Shown piece after piece: positions 53,040 through 64,000 of a stretch of DNA of 64,000 nt. Each line of letters begins with the position of its first letter. The first letter of the stretch is position 1. The translations under genes and the position numbers were made by a program. The stretch comes from Meconema thalassinum. Taxonomy: Eukaryota > Arthropoda > Insecta > Orthoptera > Tettigoniidae. The stretch lies in the NCBI GenBank assembly GCA_946902985.2, contig OX336393.1:363798779-363862778 (forward strand), read 5' to 3'. The notes under the pieces are model-generated. The model had not been told where the DNA came from, ran no database searches, and saw nothing but the letters and a program-made list of their open reading frames with translations.

Positions 53040-54540
53040 TTTTTAGCCTATTTTCATTTTATGGAAAAAAAAAAGGCTTATGAGATCACCTTTTGTCCGT
53101 GTGTGTGTGTGTGTGTGTGTGTCTCCCTAATAACGTCTAAACGGCTGGAGCGATTACAATGAAACTCGGTAAAATCCTAGCACTATTCTGGCCGACCCCG
53201 ACCGTGCCCTTCAAATTTTATCGTCTCTCCCCAATCCAACATGGCGGCTGTGCGAAATATATCACTAGCATTCAGTATCTCCGAACCTGTTACCGATATC
53301 GACCTGAAATTGTGTACGGTGATAAAAGGCACTACTAGAAGTTCACCTATGAGACTTTCAAAAACCTGGTGACTACAAAACCAACATGGCGGCCAAGCGA
53401 AGTTTAGACTTTTAAATAGACTTTTCTCGCGATTTAACTATCCAAACGTAATGAAACTTAGTACATCAAATGTTTATACAATTGGTAATGTACTGGAGTC
53501 TAATTTAGTTCAATTGTTTACATAACCTCAAAATGGCGGCTGTGCGAAATATATCACTGACATGCTATATCTCCGAAACTATTATAGATACCACCCTGAA
53601 ATTTTGTACGGTGTTAAAGGGTACTGATACAAGTTTATCTATGCAACTTTTATAAACCTGTAATGTACAAAACGAACATGGTGGCCAAGAGAAGTTGAAA
53701 CATTTTAATAGACTTTTCTCGTGATTTAACTCTCTGAGCGCAGTGAAATGTGGTACAGTAAATGATTTTGCAGATTGTAATGCACTGGCATCTAATTTAG
53801 TTCAATTGTTTACATAGCCTCAAAATGGCGGCTGTGCGAAATTTTAAAATTAAGTTTTTATTCCTTGTGTCGTAATCATGCGATCGAAGTGAAAGTGTGA
53901 ATAATGAACCTTGGCAATAATTTTCCTTGAATGGTACATAACTCTATGGCCTATACATATAACAATCCAAAATGGCGAACATCCGAAATATTTAGACGGT
54001 TCTCAATATCTATGAATCTTTTACAGCAATCAAACAGATCTATTTTTATTTTCATAGAAGCTATGAATATTATGTTCACCTATAGGACTTTCAGTAACCT
54101 GTTGAGCACAAATCCAACATGGCAGCGACGCGAAGTATAAATATTTAAATAGACGTTTCTCGCGAATTAACTATCCGAGTGCAGTGAAACTTTGCGCGTC
54201 AAATGTTTATACAAATGTTAATCCACTGGCATGTAATTTATTTCAATTGTTTGCATAAACACAAGATGGCAGCTGTGCGAAATTTTAAAATCTCGTTTTT
54301 TCTCCTTGTGTTCTAATCATGCGATTGAAGTTTGAATACCACACGTACACAATAATCTTAATGTAATAGTACAAAAATAAAAATCCAATCTGGCGACCAT
54401 CTGAAATATTTAGACGGTTCTCAATATCTACGAATCTATGACAACCTTCGAACTGAAATTTTGTATGTTGATAGAGGCAATTAACATGAGTAGGATATAT
54501 GAAAATAGGCTGTATAGTTCTTCACGGAACTACTTGTTTT
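53040..54540 (+). repeat. repeat family B reference copy (1.5 kb)
   Basis: It starts TTTTTAGCCTATTTTCATTT, then 'GGCTTATGAGATCACC', a (GT)n tract (53098-53122) and 'GTCTAAACGGCTGGAGCGAT'. The landmark ATGG(C/T)(G/A), usually AACATGGCGGC or AAAATGGCGGC, recurs at 53241, 53386, 53533, 53678, 53825, 53972, 54119 and 54266. It ends 'GAAAATAGGCTGTATAGTTC', 'TTCACGGAACTACTTGTTTT'. No coding frame was found. Confidence 0.9.
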
Positions 54541-54595
54541 TCTTCTAATTGATGACTTTAGTCATAATCACATTTTCTCCTTCTAACTGATCGCA

Positions 54596-54930
54596 ATTTT
54601 TAGCCTATTTTCATTTATGAAAAAAAAAAGGCTTATGAAATCACCTTTTGTCCATGTGTGTGTGTGTGTGTCCCCCCGGCCCCCTCCACCCGCCTAATAA
54701 AATCTAAGCGGCTGGAGCGATTTCAATAAAACTTGGTAAGGTCATAGTACTATTTTGTCCGACCCCGATCGTGCCCTTGACATTTTATTTCGTCGCACCA
54801 ATCCAACATGGCGTCTGTGCGAAATAATTCACCGGCATTCTATATCTCCGAAACTATTACCGATATCACCCTGAAATTTTGCACGGTGATAAGGGGCACT
54901 GCTAACAGTTCACCTATGACGTCAGAAGAA
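54596..54930 (+). repeat. repeat family B copy, 3'-truncated
   Basis: It has the same start ('TTTTTAGCCTATTTTCATTT'), (GT)n and C-rich tract, 'TCTAAGCGGCTGGAGCGATT' and 'CCAACATGGCGTCTGTGCGA' at about 54804. It stops near 'GTTCACCTATGACGTC'. Confidence 0.8.
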
Positions 54931-55675
54931 CGTTGTATCAAGCGGTTATAACATTCTGAGGCCGTGGACTAAAGTCGCATGGAGGCTGCAATTACTGTAA
55001 ACTCTCAAACCACTCTTTGTGATGTTTAGATTAATTCCTAGGGGTTTATTAGTTTTTGTACTAATTACTTCATCATGTTTGTTATCGTATATAATAAAGT
55101 TGTCATGGAATAGATTATGATACTTACCATGAAACATTTCCACTGTGTTGTACACCTGGGAACCCCTGATTATTGCCGCCAACTATTTTGATTTAATTTC
55201 ATGAACTAATAGTGCGTGTTGTGAAATGCGGTATCGTTATATAAACTTCATCACACTGGAATAATATTGTTGTGCTAATTAGAACTTACTCGCATGAATG
55301 TCCCGCACCAGCTTCACAATATAAAGCAGTGGTCAGCAGGATCTCTAACTTGTGACATCATTCGCAGGAGCAGAGTACTCTTACTATATCCTCGACATTT
55401 TGTATCCAAGAGGTCGCTGCGCACAGCGGGAAAGACTAGTTTATTGATGTTCAACACTCTATTCACACTGTCATATCTCCCGTAATATCTGACGTATTCA
55501 GGCGAATTCTTCACTGTACGAACCATACAAACAAGACACTTCAGACAGCTTTAAATTCCTGCGTTAGGTTTATTTTTTCCTAGAATCATCACATATGTCG
55601 CCATTTAATGCTCTACTTTACTGGTTAAAAGTAGAAAATCACAGAAATCGGCATGTGTAAATTTACCTATCGATG
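54931..55675. other. unassigned spacer
   Basis: No gene or repeat was recognised. 'ATGGAATAGATTATGA', 'CACCTGGGAACCC' and 'GATTATTGCC' recall 39966-40025, so a shared low-copy repeat is likely. Confidence 0.35.
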
Positions 55676-55679
55676 CCGA

Positions 55680-55843
55680 AGTTTGCAGGATCGAATCCTG
55701 GCACAGTCAGTGTGCATTTGAGGGTGCGCAAATAGCGAGGGAGCCGTTTCAGTAGCTTTGTTGGCACGATTAAGTTCCCATTCGAGGTCAAGTTTTGGCA
55801 TACCGGCGTCTCTATATGCCGCAGTAGTTAAAAGGGAAGTAAA

Positions 55844-55877
<34 letters not shown>
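55680..55877 (+). repeat. SINE family 2 copy, head damaged
   Basis: GGATCGAATCCTGGCACAGT (B box region), 'GCATTTGAGGGTGCGCAAAT' and 'CCGGCGTCTCTATATGCC', then (TTA)n. Confidence 0.8.
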
Positions 55878-55878
<1 letters not shown>

Positions 55879-56034
55879 ATTGGTCAAGTTTTGCATATTG
55901 GAAGATTTTGTATTTCTAGACCAGATATAATACAACGTGGTTTATCCGATAACAGTGTATACTGTAGTAGGCTACAAACAAAAAAACAAACACGTTATCT
56001 TAGAGTTAACACATGAGCCAATGAGCAAAAAAGA

Positions 56035-56240
56035 AATGTCTTCATACAGCTTGAGCTATTACCTCTCTCAGTAAAGAAGTGCAGGTGCGCTTCATAAGAA
56101 GGGAGGTAGTGCACAGTTCGATACTGCTGTGGGGGTCCGGGCACCGACACCAAGAGCCCACTGATGATCCAGCTTGGTGTTCCCAGGAGAAACCCCACAC
56201 AAGACAAGGCATAAACCTAGACAAAATTGCTGAGTTTTAA
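56035..56240 (+). repeat. single-arm copy of the 8.8-kb fold-back repeat
   Basis: 'GCTTGAGCTATTACCTCTC', 'AGTGCAGGTGCGCTTCATAA' and 'CACACAAGACAAGGCATAAA', then 'TTGCTGAGTTTTAA', match the right arm of 8781-9250. Confidence 0.75.
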
Positions 56241-56622
56241 AAAGAATTATATTTAAATATTGTTGCTCATTTGCTGCAACAGTAGCATAAGTTGAAATCG
56301 GTACTTTTTCAGCTATTACCTCAATGTAGTTCTGGAAAATAATCTTCATCGATCGACTAAATCAACACTAATATATCGTTTTTCATAGGAATGTGATACA
56401 ACATAATTCATTGTTCCAGTTTCCGAAATAAATGCAATTTCATCAAGAACACTGATGCTTCTTAATTGCGTTTGTGTGTTACTCTCATTTGAAGCAAAGT
56501 AATGAAGTCCTCAATTCAATATGGCGTCAAAACCTTGACATTATTTAAATAATCCACAGTGTAGTAACTGTCTCTGAATATGCATATATCATATTTTGAG
56601 TTAGGCTATATCATTGTAGCGA

Positions 56623-57047
56623 TAGCGGCTTCGATGGCGTAGTTGGTAGCATGCTGAATTGCTGTGCCCAAGATAGTGGGTTCAAACCCGGCCGAAGTCG
56701 TCGGATTTTTTTAAGAGCGTTAAAATACTCCGGTATGCCTTCCTTCGGAGGGGAAGTAAAGCCAGCGGTCCCATGTCATAGATTTATGGCATGTAAAAGA
56801 TCCATCCACAGACTAAACTTGTGTGAAGCTAAATTGTTAGGTTAGATTTCGTCGGAACGCTCTATCAAAGTTCCAACGTTCACCACTAGGTAGCCTATCA
56901 TTGATATCTGGTGGCGAAAGTTGGAACTACTTGAAATTGAACGGAACTTGTAGCTCAACCTAAGGGTGTCCGCTGGAAGCAGCTACAGACTCAGGTGAGC
57001 CGAACATGTCCTCGGACACTCCCGGCACTAAAAGCCATACGATAAAT
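56623..57047 (+). repeat. SINE family 3 reference copy
   Basis: The head GCGGCTTCGATGGCGTAGTT has an A box (TGGCGTAGTTGG), and GGGTTCAAACCCGG contains the B box. The body is 'CTTCCTTCGGAGGGGAAGTA' and 'GTCATAGATTTATGGCATGT'. The tail is 'GCAGCTACAGACTCAGGTGA', 'CGGACACTCCCGGCACTAAA' and (AAT)n-like. Confidence 0.88.
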
Positions 57048-57310
57048 AATAACTGTAGCGATATGCCAACTATACTCAAGGGCGGCTTTTTCCACCTCCA
57101 ATCGCACTGGTAAATAGCCAATCGATTGGTAAGAGGTATCTATGCTCTGAGGGCGACTGCGCATCTCCCCCACTATAACTTACCCACTGCTAAACTACTT
57201 AACCTACAACTTCAATACTCCATTTTGAGCTGAATTATCGGCACAGAAACATTGCTCCTACGATTGTCTCCTCTGCCAAGTGCGAGTTGCGTAGTGAACA
57301 GTAATTCGGT

Positions 57311-57609
57311 TTCTAGGAAGGCAGATGTACCAGAATAATGACTGCCAAGAATGCTAGTACAAGGGAATAATGCAGTGGAAATTCATCGAAGAATGTGTTC
57401 TTCTGATACATGACAACGCCCGTCCTTACGGTGCTGCTGTACCTCAACGGCTTCTGTAGCAATTAGGATAGGAAGTTTTTGAATTGCAGGTGTTTACCCC
57501 TAACTTAACACCGATCGACTCCCGCTTTTTCCCCTAACTAAAAAGGTGACTAGGAAGACAGATATTCCAGAATAATGACTAGCTAGGGGGTGACTGCCAA
57601 GAATGCTAG
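57311..57609 (+). pseudogene. mariner-type transposase scrap between direct repeats
   Basis: At 57395-57545 the frame reads LIHDNARPYGAAVPQRLL, then after a stop EVFELQVFTPNLTPIDSRFF. This corresponds to the mariner block 'LIHDNARPH.A...LL..LGWEV..HPPYSPDLAPSDYHLF'. The catalytic D of LIHDNARP is visible. It is flanked by imperfect direct copies: 57311-57358 and 57550-57609 share CAGAATAATGACT and CTGCCAAGAATGCTAG. Confidence 0.65.
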
Positions 57610-57613
57610 ACGA

Positions 57614-58250
57614 GGTGGTTTATTAATAATAATAATTGTTGTCTTATACACAACAAAATATATCTGTCCACACTCACCAAACTTCGTCACTACAACATGG
57701 TTATTAAACCTGAGGTGCATTATGCCAGTGAGACATTGGCGTTACACACCAAGGGCGACTTGGAAAAGATCCTCAAAGAGGAACTAAAAATGATAAGGAA
57801 AATGATTGGACCAAAGCACACAGATGAAGGATACAGGCTTCACTCCACAGATAAATTGTCCAACCTCGCAGCAGACATCAGAAAGAGGCGACTAAAATTT
57901 TACGGCCACATCAGCAGACTCCCACAAACCTGACTCACCAACAAAATTCTTAGATACATACTGCGGATCAAGACTACTACACACTGGATGATGCAAGTCT
58001 GCATTGATCTGTAAAAAGCACAGGTCGACCCAGAAAACGTCATAGACAAAAGCGTCTTTCGACTCAAGGTAGGAGGCTACAAGTGGGAAGTGATGTCGGA
58101 GAAAGCAGCACCTACAGACCAAAGACCAAAGTGGACCGAAGAAAGGAAGAGGGCCTTTAGTGCACGAATGAAAGAGTACTGGAAAAAACAGTAAAAACAC
58201 ATAGTAATGTTTGCTTCGCGTGGTCTAATAGGCCTGTAACGTGTGAAATA
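57614..58250 (+). pseudogene. LINE ORF2 C-terminus, decayed
   Basis: At 57697-57930 it reads MVIKPEVHYASETLALHTKG, IRKMIGPKHTDEGYRL and RKRRLKFYGHISRLP. After one stop it continues LTNKILRYI. A final block, RPKWTEERKRAFSARMKEYW, ends at a stop near 58192. It is the same family as 5095-5475 (and perhaps 5834-5960). An (AAT)n-like tail follows at about 58244-58270. Confidence 0.75.
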
Positions 58251-58267
58251 AATAATAATTGTTATTA

Positions 58268-58640
58268 TTTTTTTCATTTTAGGGGCTTGGACTTCGTGGT
58301 CATTTAAACCTGTGTTTTTGGGTGTCTGTATTTGTAATTTTGTCTGATAACCAGTGTTATTGTGTATATTTGTCATGCAATTGAGGTTGAGAATGATACG
58401 GCCATTGCCTGAGGTTAGGAACAATCCCGGCATTAATCTGGAACAGAAGAGGGAAACCGTGCGAAACTACTTCCAGGATGGCTGAGAACGAGTCAAACGG
58501 TCCTCTTCTGAGTTTTGGCTAACGCGGTTCAGTGTACCCATTTACAGCCCTCAGATTAAAATTTAATTTCTTGGCAGAGCTGGGATTCGAAACCGGACCC
58601 CCGGGGAAACTGCAAAGAATGCTAGCTGCTACTCCACGAG
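58268..58640 (-). repeat. SINE family 7 type copy
   Basis: 'TTTTAGGGGCTTGGACTTCG' and 'TGTCTGATAACCAGTGTTAT' form the tail. 'GCTGGGATTCGAAACCGGAC' is the reverse of a B box. It pairs with 12930-13245 for the tail. Confidence 0.6.
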
Positions 58641-58689
58641 ACGTTTCATTATTATTATGATTATTATTATTTATTAGTATATTAATAGG

Positions 58690-58835
58690 CCAAATTTAGA
58701 ATATGTTAAACAGATTGCCTCGGATGTAGGGTGAGGTAGCTATGTAGAGATGAAACGATTAGCTCAGGACAGGGAGGCGTGGAGAGCTGCATCAGACCAG
58801 TCAAAATACTGTAGACTCAAACTACAACATTATTA
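58690..58835 (+). pseudogene. LINE 3'-most fragment
   Basis: 'TTAGAATATGTTAAACAGAT', 'TGCCTCGGATGTAGGGTGAG', 'GATGAAACGATTAGCTCAGG' and 'AATACTGTAGACTCAAACTA' match the end of the 605-1036 LINE. Confidence 0.75.
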
Positions 58836-59734
58836 CTACTCCCTATAGACGGCATATGTCTCCCGGTGGACTATGTAATCTACCCCACTGCCCCATCAAC
58901 CTGCTGTTTGGCCTGGTTTCAGTGCGCGGACGATTTAACGTTAACAATGCTTACGGTCGACCAACTCATTTAATTTGAATTACAAAACAGGGCCAATTTA
59001 AATGAGTAATAACTCCCCTTTTTAGAATCACCGTCGACCATATTTTACTCATAACTTTGGTACTTAAAAGCGAAAAGTTACCGTGTTAAAAGTAGAGTAG
59101 GCTACAGTTGCATTGCACCATTATGTATGTGAAGGAAGATAAATCCATAACGCAGTCCATGGCCACGCTGAAGTGAGCTTATTTAAATAACATGTCGTTA
59201 GAGCAAATGAAATTTTACATTATTATTATTATGGAATAGTTGTTCGCAAGTGTTTAAGGGGGTCAGGAGGTTAGTTGAGAGCAAACAATAGCCAACTCGA
59301 CGCTAATGAATGGAGGGGCATAATGTGGTCGGATTAAGGTCTGACATTAGCATTGAAGGTGCAAAGTCCAGTAAAGGGATGGTTTTGCTTATCATACCAA
59401 TAATCTCAGTGATGTGCAATAACCGTGAACTGTATTTCTACTGTGCGGCGTAGCCATGGGCGTTAAATCTTGCACCATAACTGCAATGGGGGAGGTGCAG
59501 CAAGACAGGAATCCTGGCGTTTACAGTGGCCATTCTGAATGTGGTTTTTCCCTGCGTTTCTTTTTTCACACACCCACCAGGCAATTGCCCAAAACTCTAA
59601 CTCTAAATACTAGGAGACTTCTGCTACTTAGTAATCAAAATAACCAGTGATGGACGAAGCAAAGAGGATATAAAAAGTAAATTGTCTCAGGAAAGTAAAG
59701 CATTTGTAAAGAAAAGAAAGCTGTTAACATCATA
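58836..59734. other. unassigned spacer
   Basis: No supported gene. A small frame at 59456-59650 has no domain. Confidence 0.35.
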
Positions 59735-59985
59735 TTCGAAAGTCATTTATGAAAGCCTTTATCTGGAACGTGGCGCTATATAGAAGTGAAACTTGGACTG
59801 TTGGCGCAGCAGGAAATAGAAGAATAGAAGCATTTGAAATGTGGGTTTACAGGAGGATGATGAAGATCAGATGGGTAGATGAAGTGACAAATGAAGAGGT
59901 ATTAAGACGGGTGGGTGGGAGAGATGTTTCTGGTGACTGCAAATGAAGTGAAGAGATAGGTTGGTAGCAGACATTCTAAGCGCTT
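59735..59985 (+). pseudogene. LINE fragment, head-to-head with the next one
   Basis: MKAFIWNVALYRSETWTVGA, GNRRIEAFEMWVYRRMMKIR, then WVDEVTNEEVLRRVGG. This is the LINE family of 605-1036. It breaks off at about 59985, where the same family continues in inverse orientation. Confidence 0.75.
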
Positions 59986-60372
59986 CTTTTCTCCTATTTT
60001 CAGCTGCACCAAAAGTCCAAGTTTCACTTCCATATAGTGCCACGCTCAAGACAAAGGCTTTCAAAACTGACTTCCTAATACCTAAATCTATATTCGATGC
60101 CAACAGATACCGTTTCTGTAGAAATGCTTTCCTTGCCTGAGCCAACCTACTTTTGATATCCTCTTTGCTTCGTCCATTAATGGTTATTTTGCTTCCTAAG
60201 TAAGAGAAGTCTCCTAGTTTCTTTAGTTTTTAACCTAGCAATTTGCCGTCTACAGGGTTTATGATACCTTTCGGTTCCCTTCCAATATTTTTGTTTTACG
60301 TTTATTGATTTTCATCATGAATTCTTTCGTCAAGACTGAGTTCATACCAATTAAAAATTCATTCAAATCCTC

Positions 60373-60428
<56 letters not shown>

Positions 60429-61065
60429 TCGTATGGCCTCGGGTGCCTGGTGCAAGCTTTGCTATTTGACACCCAGAGGGTAGCTTGCATGTCGAATTTC
60501 GTTGTTCCTTGACTATGAAAGTCAAGGAGGTTAGATGCTAGATATCTAAGCTCCTTGAACACTATAGCGCTTTCTAGTAGAGAAATGAGGAACTTTGTGT
60601 TGGTGGAAACTCCCGAGATTAATTTTGCCACTATGAACTCGGCCTACTGAATTCAAATGGGTTCTTTGACATGCCAACATCGTATGACATGCGTATCGTA
60701 TTTTTGCCGCCTTTCAAAAATCACTTACCACGGCCAGGAGCGAACCTGCAATCTTGGGGTTAGTAGACCGACACGATATCCACTCACCCACCGTCGCAAG
60801 CTAAATGGTAAATGGGCTGAAATGACAATGTAATCAGCAAATCTCAGAGTTGAGATTATTTCTCCCTTACTTTCATTTTTCCTGCATTACTTGTTCAATG
60901 TATAGACTGAAAAGTATAGGTGATGAGTTGCAGCCTTACCTTACACCTTTCTGAACACCAGCTTCTCTCTCATTTCCTTCGGCTCGAATAACTGCAGTCT
61001 GGTTTCTGTATAAATTAAAGTTCACCCTCCTATCCCTGTACTTTATTCTTTAAAACTAACTGATT
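59986..61065 (-). pseudogene. LINE fragment interrupted by SINE-6 and (AAT)n
   Basis: On the minus strand, 60806-61065 carries an RT-like stretch (QGCNSSPILFSLYIEQVM-type residues and FADYIV where ADD is expected). 60280-60375 reads EFLIGMNSVLTKEFMMKINK, and 59990-60145 reads KAFVLSVALYGSETWTFGAA. The SINE-6 at 60428-60805 and (AAT)n at 60377-60427 split it. Stops and frameshifts are present. Confidence 0.7.
60428..60805 (-). repeat. SINE family 6 copy inserted in a LINE
   Basis: 'CGTATGGCCTCGGGTGCCTG', 'GCATGTCGAATTTCGTTGTT' and 'CCACTCACCCACCGTCGCAA' match 10432-10810. The (AAT)n tract beside it is the SINE's 3' tail. Confidence 0.85.
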
Positions 61066-61824
61066 CAATTGTTATACTGTCATATAGTTATCAGTTAGAT
61101 AAAGGAATTGTTGTTTTCGAACTCCTGTCTTACTCGTTAATACATTTAACTAGCGTTTTCATTATGAAGAGAAGTACTGTATTACGGTACGGAAGTTATA
61201 ATGATCATATGGAAACTTTCCTGGTTGCCCATGCCATCGTTATGGAAGTGCATGGAGGTAAATAGTATCCAATTAGCGAACTTGATGGACCAACAAGGTG
61301 GGATTATGTGTGCTTTTATTAACTGCTTAAATACAAATATTGAATCACGAAGTACGAATTTTGTTGGCTAATATTTACTCCAGAACTCTCATATAAAGGT
61401 TTGTTTGTAGGTGACCTCTCACGCTTTAAACATTTCCAACAAATATCTATACTTTATTTCTCGTAATTAACTTTACGAAGTGGTGATGGCAGCCAAACAT
61501 TTCAACTCTGTTTACAGCGAGGGATTATTTTTATAAGCTGATTATTATCAATGTCGAGGAATGAATGATGTAATCTCGTCAAGTAAACTTATAGGCTTTT
61601 TAGCTTCTTCTTCTTCTTCTCTTGATTCTGCGTACACGACTCGCGTAGCCCCTTGTTTCCCTTAGAATTCTTCATTGTCTTCCATTTCGGTGTCTTTCAA
61701 TTAAAGAGAGGTAACTCTACACTGAAGAATATGATGATGATGTTCATTGTCTTAACGGGGTGGAACAGTGGGGTGATCTACCCCTTCATAATAGAGACCG
61801 ATACTTTTGTTGACCACTACAGGG
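61066..61824. other. unassigned spacer
   Basis: AT-rich, with a (TTC)n run at about 61602-61620. Nothing coding was recognised. Confidence 0.35.
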
Positions 61825-62115
61825 TGTAGTGGCTAGCGTAGTTTGACTTTCGCCCCAGAGTGCCGGTCCTGGCTCTGCCAAGAAATTTAATTCAGGTCTG
61901 ATTGCTGGATCAGGGTACATTCATCCTCATGAGGGAGAACTGAGAAGAAGTGGGTTCGATTTCAACCTCCGTCAACCTAGATTTGCTTTCCCGTGGTTTC
62001 CCACGCCTACTCAAGGCAAATGCTGGGATGGTTCCTAACTTAAGAACATGACCGTCTCCTTTCCAAATCTCACCTGAATTACAAATACCGCCATTACAAT
62101 AACCCAGGTTATAAG
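61825..62115 (+). repeat. SINE family 5 copy
   Basis: 'GGCTCTGCCAAGAAATTTAA', 'GAGAAGAAGTGGGTTCGATT', 'AAGGCAAATGCTGGGATGG' and 'CTGAATTACAAATACCG' are the family-5 blocks. Confidence 0.75.
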
Positions 62116-63125
62116 ACAAAATTACACACACACACACATACACACTCTAGTACTCGGGGTTAAATGACCATCATGTCCAAGACCCAAAAAGAAACAAGAA
62201 ATTTCTGTTAGTTTAAATTTTTAGGTGGATACCTGAATACGATTAACTTAAGGTAAGAAACACCTGCCTATCTCGCCCATGTTAAATCTTCAAATTTGTG
62301 GTACACATTACTCAAAATTTGTTTGGCTTCAGGGATTACTGTTTGGATCATTTTCTGCAATAATACGAAGGATTATTGACAAAAACGAAATACTTTTGCC
62401 AATATGAATTTTTGTTTAAGGTAGCCTACTAAATTTTAATCCAAAATTATGTCGAAAAATATTTATATTTCATTTTGTATATTTCTTAAAGGGATATCCC
62501 TTCTTATTACTGTTCATTAGGATGATGTTGATACATAAAAAAAAACATTATGGACCTATCTTGATTAGTGTTCTTACAAATGGTACCAAAGTAGTGAAAA
62601 ATGTTAAGCTGAGAAAAATGAGGTTGAAGTTTTTCATTATATTTTGTTACCTCTGACAATTCTTAGAACATTCCTGCCCCGTAACCTGCATCATTTCGTC
62701 CATCACTGGTTATTTTTCTTCTCATACTTCCTTTAGCTTCAAAATAAAAAAATAAAAAAATAAATGAACAAATAAATAAATAAACAAATAAATAAATAAG
62801 TAAATAAAACCAATATAAAAACAAAAAATAAAGAATTGCGTACTTCAACTTATCTGTTTGCAAATAAGTGGACTTGTTTCCCTCTTCAAATCAACGATTC
62901 AATTATTACTAATTTGGGCAGATTACCTCGCTGTTCCGCCCCCTAAACAATATTTCTTCAATAGGTCAGTGAAAAATCACAGTGATGACGATGTTCAGTA
63001 ACCGCTAGTAACTTAAACAATGCAGGAAGTTGTCATTGTTACCAACACAAAGTCTGCGCTCAACAGAGCAGACAGGAAGTGAGATCAGAAATCTATCTAT
63101 AATAGTTCATAAGTTATAGTATAAA
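62116..63125. other. unassigned AT-rich spacer with (AAAT)n
   Basis: An A-rich (AAAT)n/(AAATAA)n tract fills 62741-62830. 'GGGCAGATTACCTCGCTGTT' at 62918-62937 is a SINE-tail block also seen near 36256. No gene was found. Confidence 0.45.
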
Positions 63126-63126
63126 T

Positions 63127-64000
63127 ACAAGTAGTTCCGTGAAGAACTATACAGACTATTTTCATATATCCTACTTATGTTAATTGCCTCTATCAACATA
63201 CAAAAATTCAGTTTGATTGCTGTAATAGATTCGTAGTTGTTGAAAACCGACTAAATATTGCGGATGGTCGCCATGTTGGATTTTTATATATGTAGGTCTT
63301 AGAGTTATGTACTGTTACATGAAGATTATTGTGTACGTGTAGTATTCAAACTTCAATCGCATGATTAGGACACAAGAATTAAAAACGACATTTTAAAATT
63401 TCGCACAGCTGCCATCATGTGGTTATGGAAACAATTGAAACAAATTAGATGTCAGGCGATTAACATTTGTATAAGGATTTACTGTACCAAGTGTCACTGC
63501 ACTCGGATGGTTAATTTGCGAGAAACGACCATGTGAATATTTATACTTCGCATCACCGCCATGTTGGATTTGTGATCACCAGGTTATTGAAAGTCCTATA
63601 GGTGAACTTATGTTCTTAGCCCCTATGAACATTAAAAAATTCATTTTGTTACTGTAATAGATTCGTAGATATTGAGATCCATCTAAATATTTCGGATGAT
63701 CGCCATGTTGGATTGTTATATGTATAGGCCATAGAGTCATGTACCATTAAAGGAAAATTATTGCGTAGGTTCATTATTCAAACTTTCACTTCGATCGCAT
63801 GATTACGACACAAGACATAAAAAACTTAATTCTAAGATTCCCACAACCGCCATCTTGAGGTTATGTAAACAATTGAACTAAATTAGATAGCAGTGCATTA
63901 CAATATGTATAAATATTTCCTGTACCAAGTTTCATTGCGTTTGGATCATTAAATCGCGAGAAAGGTGTATTTAACATTTTTCAACTTCGCTTGGCTGCCA
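63127..64000 (-). repeat. repeat family B copy, reversed, runs off the right edge
   Basis: It starts 'CAAGTAGTTCCGTGAAGAAC'. GCCGCCAT-type landmarks (CCAT start) lie at 63271, 63412, 63559, 63703 and 63850, with CCA of the next at 63998. Spacing is 141-148 bp. It continues beyond the window. Confidence 0.88.

Overview
The window looks like non-coding, transposon-packed chromosome from an insect with a large genome. Most of it is tRNA-headed SINEs, degenerate LINE, Tc1 and mariner remnants, ATT-type microsatellites and long non-coding repeats, nested in one another. No host protein gene, rRNA or free-standing tRNA gene could be supported. The order cannot be fixed from sequence alone; an orthopteroid-type genome is a guess.

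The one intact, recently active unit is a Ty3/gypsy-class LTR retrotransposon at 40967-53008. Its two LTRs are very long (2,674 and 2,681 bp) and differ by three substitutions and one 7-bp indel. They begin TGAACCCTT and end AAGGGTTCA, and the element is flanked by GTAT. Inside, four overlapping reading frames run in order: a hendecad coiled-coil N-terminal Gag, a Gag with coiled coil, capsid and basic Tyr/Asn/Arg/Gln-rich tail, an aspartic protease, and a reverse transcriptase-RNase H-integrase. Each frame is -1 to the one before. The first two junctions carry in-phase slippery heptamers (A_AAA_AAC and A_AAA_AAA); the third has none. There is no env frame.

Layout: 1-3 kb holds LINE ends, a Tc1 fragment and nested SINEs. 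3.2-4.5 kb is a non-coding repeat with a 122-bp tandem duplication. 5-8.6 kb holds LINE and SINE pieces and a copy of long repeat family B. 8.8-9.25 kb is a fold-back element. 10-12 kb is SINEs. 13.7-15.5 kb is a 5'-truncated LINE with a 29-bp target-site duplication. 15.9-16.5 kb is bordered by ATTAATCGATTAA palindromes. 21.4-24.6 kb is a TIR-bounded Tc1-like transposon, gutted and filled by later insertions. 26.9-39.5 kb is dominated by long repeat families A and B, with two deleted mariners and several SINEs. 40.5-53 kb is a LINE end followed by the gypsy element. 53-64 kb is family B repeats, SINEs and several LINE pieces.

Two structural observations stand out beyond the retrotransposon. 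Families A and B differ in sequence, yet both are built from units about 145-147 bp long, counted directly from recurring landmarks. The SINE families also look modular, sharing bodies and tails behind different tRNA-like heads.
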